From Bellilinea sp034411135 (lineage in GTDB: Bacteria > Chloroflexota > Anaerolineae > Anaerolineales > Anaerolineaceae): a stretch of DNA of 44,785 bases. This document shows positions 40,562-44,785 of the stretch, in pieces. A program made the position numbers and the translations under genes. The stretch lies in contig DAOUMN010000034.1 of the NCBI GenBank assembly GCA_034411135.1, positions 1-44,785 of the forward strand, given 5' to 3'. Each line of letters opens with the position of its first letter. Positions within the stretch are counted from its first letter, which is position 1. A model generated the notes under the pieces. The model saw only the letters and a program-made list of their open reading frames with translations, had not been told where the DNA came from and searched no databases.

Positions 40562-42949
40562 ATGAAGAATACCCTCGAAAAACCGGCATCCGGCGAATGG
40601 CGCGTTTATCTGCTGGACGGGCTACGCCTTACCTGCGCCGGACAGCCTGTTTCCTTGCCGCCTTTCCGCAGCCAGAGCCTGCTGGCAGCGCTGCTGTTGC
40701 GACCAGCGCCGGGCAGCCGCTCGATGCTGGCGGGTCTGCTCTATCCGGACAGTTCGGAATCGGCTGCCCGCGCGCGGTTGAGTGATCACCTGTATCACTT
40801 GCGCCGCAGCCTGCCGGGTTTTCCGTTTGTCTTCACCCCCAGCGAGATTGCGATAGACTTTGCCGGTTTATGGGTGGACGTGCTCCACTTTCGCAGCTTG
40901 CTGGCGCAAGGGCAGCCCGCCGGTCTGCTGGCGGCGGTTGAACTGTACCGTGGCGACCTGCTTCCCGAGCAAAGCGACGAATGGCTGCTGGTAGAACGCG
41001 AGAACCTGCGCCTGAGCTTTACCCACCTGCTGCAAAACCTCAGCGCGCAGGCGCTTGCGCGAGCCGATTATGCTCAAGCCATCCCACTGCTGGAACGCCT
41101 GCAGCAGGTTGAGCCCTACGACGAGAGTCACCTGCGCAGCCTGCTGCGCGCCTACCAGGCAACCGGTCAGCGCGGGGTTGCGCTGGCTGCCTTCGAGCGT
41201 TACCGCGTGCTGGCGCAAGCGGAGATGGGCTTGCCGCCCGAAGATGCCACCCTGGCGCTGGTCAAGGCGATTCAGGGCATGTGGCAGGTGACCCTGCCGG
41301 TCGGTGTGGCAGCCGGTTTGCCCGATCTTCCCGATGATCTTGCCCGGCGCGGCATACTGGCGCTCTGGCAGGGCGATTTTTCCACCTTGCAAGCCTGTTT
41401 GAATGTACTGCCGCCCGGCTCGGCAGCCGATAGCCTGCAAGCCGCCTGGGATATACTGCGCGGCGATTTTTCGGCTGCCCGCCAGCGGCTGGATGCCTAC
41501 CCGCCCGAACCGCCGCTGGAAATCGAATTGCAGCGCATACACCTGGCAGCCGAACTGAAACAGTTTACCGGGCTGGTAGAGCGCTGCAAATCGGCGCTGG
41601 CTGAAGCCGACCGCCGCCGTGATACGCTTTGCGCGGCGCTGCTGCTGATTGACATGGGGCTGGCATATCAACGCCAGGGTCAGATGAACGAGGCGCTGCG
41701 CTGCGCCAACCAGGCAATCAACCAGTCAGAGAAAGCCGGGCTTGCCTACCCCCTGGCGGAAGGCTGGCAGTTAAAAGCCAATCTTCAGGTTGCCCAGGGT
41801 TTTGAGCGCGATGCGCTGGAAACCTATCACTGTGCAGCCGCCTACGCCGCCGAGCACGGCTTTTTGCCGTTGCTGGCGCGCATCGAAGGGCGGCTAGGTA
41901 TCTGCTATCAGAACTCGGGCAAGTACCGCCTCTCGCTGCACCATTACCAGCGCGCCCTGCACAGTATGCATGACCTGGGCATGCGACGTTACGAAGCTGA
42001 AACGCTGCACAACCGTGGCATTGTCTATGATTCGCTCGGCTGGCACGCCGAGGCAAGCGCAGCGCACCACCAGGCGCGCAAATTGTTCGCCATACTGGAA
42101 GATGAGCAAGGTATGGCGCGCAACGATTACCACATCGCCTTTTCGGAGGCGTACCGCGAAGACGGTGACCTGGATCAGGCGCTGGCGCTCGGGCAGCAGG
42201 CGCTGACGGTGTTCGAAGCGCACGCTTCGCTCGACTGGATTGCCTCACTGCACCACATGCTGGGCTACCTGCACTGGCTGCGTAACGAACCCGAAGAAGC
42301 CATCCTGTCCTGCCAGCGGGCTATCCCCATCTACCAGCAATTGGAAGAAGCCGATTGCATTCCCGAACTGTACGCCTACATTGGGCTGGCGTACCTGCAA
42401 AAAGATGAGCCGGCGCAGGCACTGGAATTCACTACCAGGGCAATGGACGAGATGCTGCGCAGTGAATTGTACGATATCGCTTCGGAGATCTTCTACGCCC
42501 ACGCTACCGTCCTGGCAGCCCTGGGGCGCGAGGATGAGGCAGATGCTTACTTCAGCCGCGGCTACGAGAACCTGCTCGCCTATGCCGCAGAGGTTGAAGA
42601 CCCCGACGCCCGCGGGGCAATCTTCCGGCGCGACCCCACCATCCGCCGCCTGATGGCGGAGGTGTACCGGCGCGGCATTGCTCCACCGCCGGGGCGACAG
42701 CCCCCCGCAGATGCACCTGCCGCTATGCCGAACGGCATGGCAGACGACCATCCCAGCCCAGCGCTCAAGCACGCTCAGGGCCCCCTGGCGCAGCGCCGAT
42801 CACGACTGGCGCGCCTGCTCAACGAGGCTTGCCGGTCAGGCAGGCGCATATCCACCCGCCAGATTGCTGCGCTGCTGGGGGTCAGCCCGCGCACGGTCGA
42901 GCGCGATATTGCCCTGCTGCGCGAGCGCGGTGAGCTTCCGCACGATTAA
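40562..42949 (+). CDS. BTAD-TPR regulator with C-terminal helix-turn-helix
   Basis: From ATG 40562 the protein has 795 residues; no strong ribosome site is visible. An N-terminal OmpR-like winged region (about 10-95) is followed by a bacterial transcriptional activator domain (about 100-235: FRSLLAQG..., YRGDLLPEQSDEWLLVERENLRLSFTHLLQNL, YDESHLRSLLRAYQATGQRGVALAAFERYR). This is the arrangement of SARP-type activators. About nine TPRs (about 255-690) follow. The C-terminus (about 735-795) carries a second HTH, RLARLLNEACRSGRRISTRQIAALLGVSPRTVERDIALLRERG. There is no NB-ARC/STAND ATPase, unlike many large SARPs. Targets are unknown. Confidence 0.88.
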   Translation: MKNTLEKPASGEWRVYLLDGLRLTCAGQPVSLPPFRSQSLLAALLLRPAPGSRSMLAGLLYPDSSESAARARLSDHLYHLRRSLPGFPFVFTPSEIAIDFAGLWVDVLHFRSLLAQGQPAGLLAAVELYRGDLLPEQSDEWLLVERENLRLSFTHLLQNLSAQALARADYAQAIPLLERLQQVEPYDESHLRSLLRAYQATGQRGVALAAFERYRVLAQAEMGLPPEDATLALVKAIQGMWQVTLPVGVAAGLPDLPDDLARRGILALWQGDFSTLQACLNVLPPGSAADSLQAAWDILRGDFSAARQRLDAYPPEPPLEIELQRIHLAAELKQFTGLVERCKSALAEADRRRDTLCAALLLIDMGLAYQRQGQMNEALRCANQAINQSEKAGLAYPLAEGWQLKANLQVAQGFERDALETYHCAAAYAAEHGFLPLLARIEGRLGICYQNSGKYRLSLHHYQRALHSMHDLGMRRYEAETLHNRGIVYDSLGWHAEASAAHHQARKLFAILEDEQGMARNDYHIAFSEAYREDGDLDQALALGQQALTVFEAHASLDWIASLHHMLGYLHWLRNEPEEAILSCQRAIPIYQQLEEADCIPELYAYIGLAYLQKDEPAQALEFTTRAMDEMLRSELYDIASEIFYAHATVLAALGREDEADAYFSRGYENLLAYAAEVEDPDARGAIFRRDPTIRRLMAEVYRRGIAPPPGRQPPADAPAAMPNGMADDHPSPALKHAQGPLAQRRSRLARLLNEACRSGRRISTRQIAALLGVSPRTVERDIALLRERGELPHD

Positions 42950-43034
42950 ACCACCTGCCTTCCCACCGTCATAACGACACATACCGACAAACCCGCGAGA
43001 GTTGGGGGAGAGCCGCGCGGTATGCTGGTGATAT

Positions 43035-43247
43035 ATGGAGGAACAGCCCAGGTGCAAATACAGTTTTATCATCCGCTGCTGGCGGGATGATCGCGGGCAA
43101 CTGAGCGGGCGGTTGATCGACGCGCTTTCCGGACAGGCGCGGTCGTTCACGTCCATTCGTCAATTGAGCAGCCTGCTCGATTGCCTGACCCGCCCACAGC
43201 CCTCAACGGATCCTCCATCCCCCCAATCCGATGATTGTGGTGGGTGA
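43035..43247 (+). CDS. Small protein of a compact beta type
   Basis: The 70 residues contain SFIIRCWRDDRGQLSGRLIDALSGQARSFTSIRQLSSLLDCL. The pattern of a strand with W, a strand with a G-x-x-x-D turn, then F-x-s-i-x-x-L-x-x-L is one I associate with short conserved proteins in Chloroflexota. No clear ribosome site precedes ATG 43035, so the start is uncertain. Function unknown. Confidence 0.55.
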   Translation: MEEQPRCKYSFIIRCWRDDRGQLSGRLIDALSGQARSFTSIRQLSSLLDCLTRPQPSTDPPSPQSDDCGG

Positions 43248-43288
43248 AATTTTTTCCATTTTTTCTCCCAAAACGAAAGGATGCTGTC

Positions 43289-44785
43289 ATGAACCTTCTG
43301 CTGCGTATTGTGTTGATTGCCGCCCTGCTGAGCCTGGGCGCTGCCGGGCTGGCTGTCCACCCGGCGCAAGCCGTCACACTGACCGTAACCAACTGCGCCG
43401 ACAGCGGACCCGGATCGCTGCGCCAGGCGGTCCTCGACTCCAGCAACGGTGACACGATCGTCTTTGCCACCGACTGTCCGGCATCCAACCCGCTGCTGCT
43501 CGCGAATCAGATCAACGTCAACACGGGTGTGACCATCAGCGGTGCGGGGCGCGAGGTGGTTCTGGACGGAAACAATGCGGTGCGCATCTTTTTCATCTCA
43601 ACTTCGGGCGACGTGCGCCTGGAACACCTGACCCTGCGCAACGCCAGTGCCACCAGTGGCGGCGCTGTATACAACGCCTCCAACACCACCACCATCGACC
43701 ATGTTACCTTCATCGATAATGTGACAGGCAGCAATGGTGGGGCAGTGTACATCTGGTTCAGCAACGGCTTCATGGTGCAGCACAGCCGGTTCATCAACAA
43801 CACAGCCGCAAATTTTGGCGGTGCGGTTTACTCAACGTCCAACATCACGGTTACCGACACACTATTCAGCGGCAACCATGCCTATCGCGGTGGTGCGTTC
43901 ATGACCTATACAACAGGGCTAATCGCCACCTTCGAGCGGGTCACCATGACCGGCAACACCGCCGGGTCAAGCGCCATTTATGGCGAGGGCGGGGCAATCT
44001 ACCAGGGCTTTGGCTCGCTCAACATCCTCAACAGCACCCTGTCGGGCAACGGCTCGCCAGAGTACACAGCTGCGGCTAGCGCGATTTATGTATATACAAT
44101 GGACAGCGTCGTGATCAAGAACAGCACGATCGTCAATAACCAGATGATCAGCAACCATCCAGGCGGTGCAATGAGTATCAACTCGTCCACACTGTACCTG
44201 TACAACACCATCATGGCAAACAATACCTACGCGGATTGTTACAGCGACGAAAACTTGAGCGTGGCTGCCAATCTCAACAACCTGATCCGGGTCAGCGACG
44301 GCTGCCCGGCGGGGGCGCTGAGCAGTGACCCGCTGCTGGGCGCGCTGGCGGACAACGGCGGCGCGACTTACACCCACGCCCTGTTGAGCGGCTCGCCCGC
44401 CATCGACGCTGGCGATAATGCCCAATGCCTGCCAACCGACCAGCGCGGGCTGAGTCGTCCGGTGGATGGCAACAATGATAGTTCGGCGGTGTGCGATATC
44501 GGCGCTTTCGAGGTGCAAGAAACCGTCCCGCCGGAAATCGTCTCGATTACCCGCGCAAACCCCAGCCCGACCAACGCCGCCAGTGTTGACTTCACCGTCA
44601 CCTTCTCAGAGGCGGTCAGTGGGGTGGACAGCGCCGATTTCAGCCTGACCAGCAGCGGGACAATCAGCGGTGCGGCGGTCAGCGCAGTGAGTGGCAGCGG
44701 CGCGGTGTACACGGTCACGGTCACGACCGGAACGGGCGCTGGTACGCTGCGCCTGGATATGCCTGCCAGCGCCAGCGTCAACGAT
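43289..44785 (+). CDS. Choice-of-anchor-Q beta-helix surface protein (3' end beyond window)
   Basis: ATG 43289 follows AAAGGA by seven bases. The frame stays open for 499 codons to the window end, so the protein is partial. A signal peptide (about 1-29, ending AQA) precedes a domain opening LTVTNCADSGPGSLRQAVLDSSNGDTIVF, then a right-handed parallel beta-helix (about 65-330) with repeated GGAVY and S-x-F-x-x-N-x-A rungs. The choice-of-anchor-Q signature SPAIDAGDNAQCLPTDQRGLSRP...CDIGAFE ends near residue 410. A big Ig-like module follows (PEIVSITRANPSPTNAASVDFTVTFSEAVSGV). It is exported and probably held at the cell surface. The C-terminal anchor is not visible. Confidence 0.92.
   Translation, partial: MNLLLRIVLIAALLSLGAAGLAVHPAQAVTLTVTNCADSGPGSLRQAVLDSSNGDTIVFATDCPASNPLLLANQINVNTGVTISGAGREVVLDGNNAVRIFFISTSGDVRLEHLTLRNASATSGGAVYNASNTTTIDHVTFIDNVTGSNGGAVYIWFSNGFMVQHSRFINNTAANFGGAVYSTSNITVTDTLFSGNHAYRGGAFMTYTTGLIATFERVTMTGNTAGSSAIYGEGGAIYQGFGSLNILNSTLSGNGSPEYTAAASAIYVYTMDSVVIKNSTIVNNQMISNHPGGAMSINSSTLYLYNTIMANNTYADCYSDENLSVAANLNNLIRVSDGCPAGALSSDPLLGALADNGGATYTHALLSGSPAIDAGDNAQCLPTDQRGLSRPVDGNNDSSAVCDIGAFEVQETVPPEIVSITRANPSPTNAASVDFTVTFSEAVSGVDSADFSLTSSGTISGAAVSAVSGSGAVYTVTVTTGTGAGTLRLDMPASASVND

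Noticed and set aside
43147..43488. 113-codon minus-strand frame near the beta-helix gene
   Set aside because: The plus strand here encodes a signal peptide and beta-helix domain with a ribosome site. The minus frame is a shadow.
1..44785. CRISPR arrays, insertion sequences or prophage genes
   Set aside because: No regularly spaced repeats, transposase, integrase or phage structural genes were seen anywhere in the window.

Overview
This is a bacterial chromosomal window of fairly high GC content (roughly 58-60 % by eye) with ordinary bacterial signals. Ribosome binding sites are AGGAGG-like and promoters follow the TTGACA/TATAAT pattern. The gene content points to Chloroflexota, probably the Anaerolineae. 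Supporting signs are secreted proteins with a VFLPLV motif after the signal peptide, a choice-of-anchor-Q parallel beta-helix protein, a DUF5995 protein, a large BTAD/TPR regulator and an AftB-like GT-C glycosyltransferase. The phylum assignment is inference, since there is no rRNA in the window. I see no IS element, prophage, CRISPR array or replication origin. The region looks like stable chromosome.

Layout. (1) 1-4251: a tRNA-Thr gene, then a compact iron-uptake operon. It has a DtxR/MntR-type repressor with its own promoter and palindromic operator, a membrane-anchored DtxR-like/FeoA-like protein, and FeoB split into separate GTPase and permease genes. (2) 4413-6431: a metallo-beta-lactamase-fold protein lacking its metal motif, a small unknown protein, and MutY fused to a Nudix domain. 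(3) 6503-8823: two tandem paralogous secreted proteins. (4) 9041-15311: a TPR-GGDEF diguanylate cyclase, EttA, an aldo/keto reductase and a 7TM-GGDEF diguanylate cyclase. (5) 15445-19188: a HIT protein, a SnoaL-like protein, an AAC(6')-like acetyltransferase, a GT-C glycosyltransferase and a second GNAT enzyme. (6) 19394-24918: a 1318-residue PAS-GAF-HD-GYP protein coupled to a small charged protein, a lipoprotein and a DUF5995 protein. (7) 25018-29673: an MFS transporter, a MarR regulator with YceI, a methyltransferase, a histidine phosphatase and a YjjX-type NTPase. (8) 29926-37331: a four-helix membrane protein and then mostly minus-strand genes. These are a NagD-like phosphatase, a LuxR-type regulator, an MFS exporter, a DUF2089/SHOCT pair, a UPF0173 hydrolase, a cupin and a DUF4332/DUF2267-like pair, with a SixA-like phosphatase on the plus strand. 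(9) 37588-44785: an unknown membrane protein, an amidase, a VanZ-like protein, a BTAD-TPR-HTH regulator, a small protein and a beta-helix surface protein cut by the window end.

Themes. Iron import is one transcription unit whose first gene probably represses it. Cyclic di-GMP turnover is well represented, with two GGEEF cyclases that both keep an RxxD inhibitory site and one HD-GYP phosphodiesterase. Nucleotide hygiene is covered by MutY-Nudix, YjjX and HIT proteins. Several regulators have clear palindromes or repeats at their own promoters (DtxR, MarR, LuxR, UPF0173, DUF4332), so the window is rich in testable regulatory sites. The most unusual items are the membrane-tethered DtxR/FeoA-like protein with split FeoB, the tandem secreted paralogs, the AT-rich DUF2089 control region, and the perfect AGAAC-N4-GTTCT palindrome inside the luxR-type promoter.
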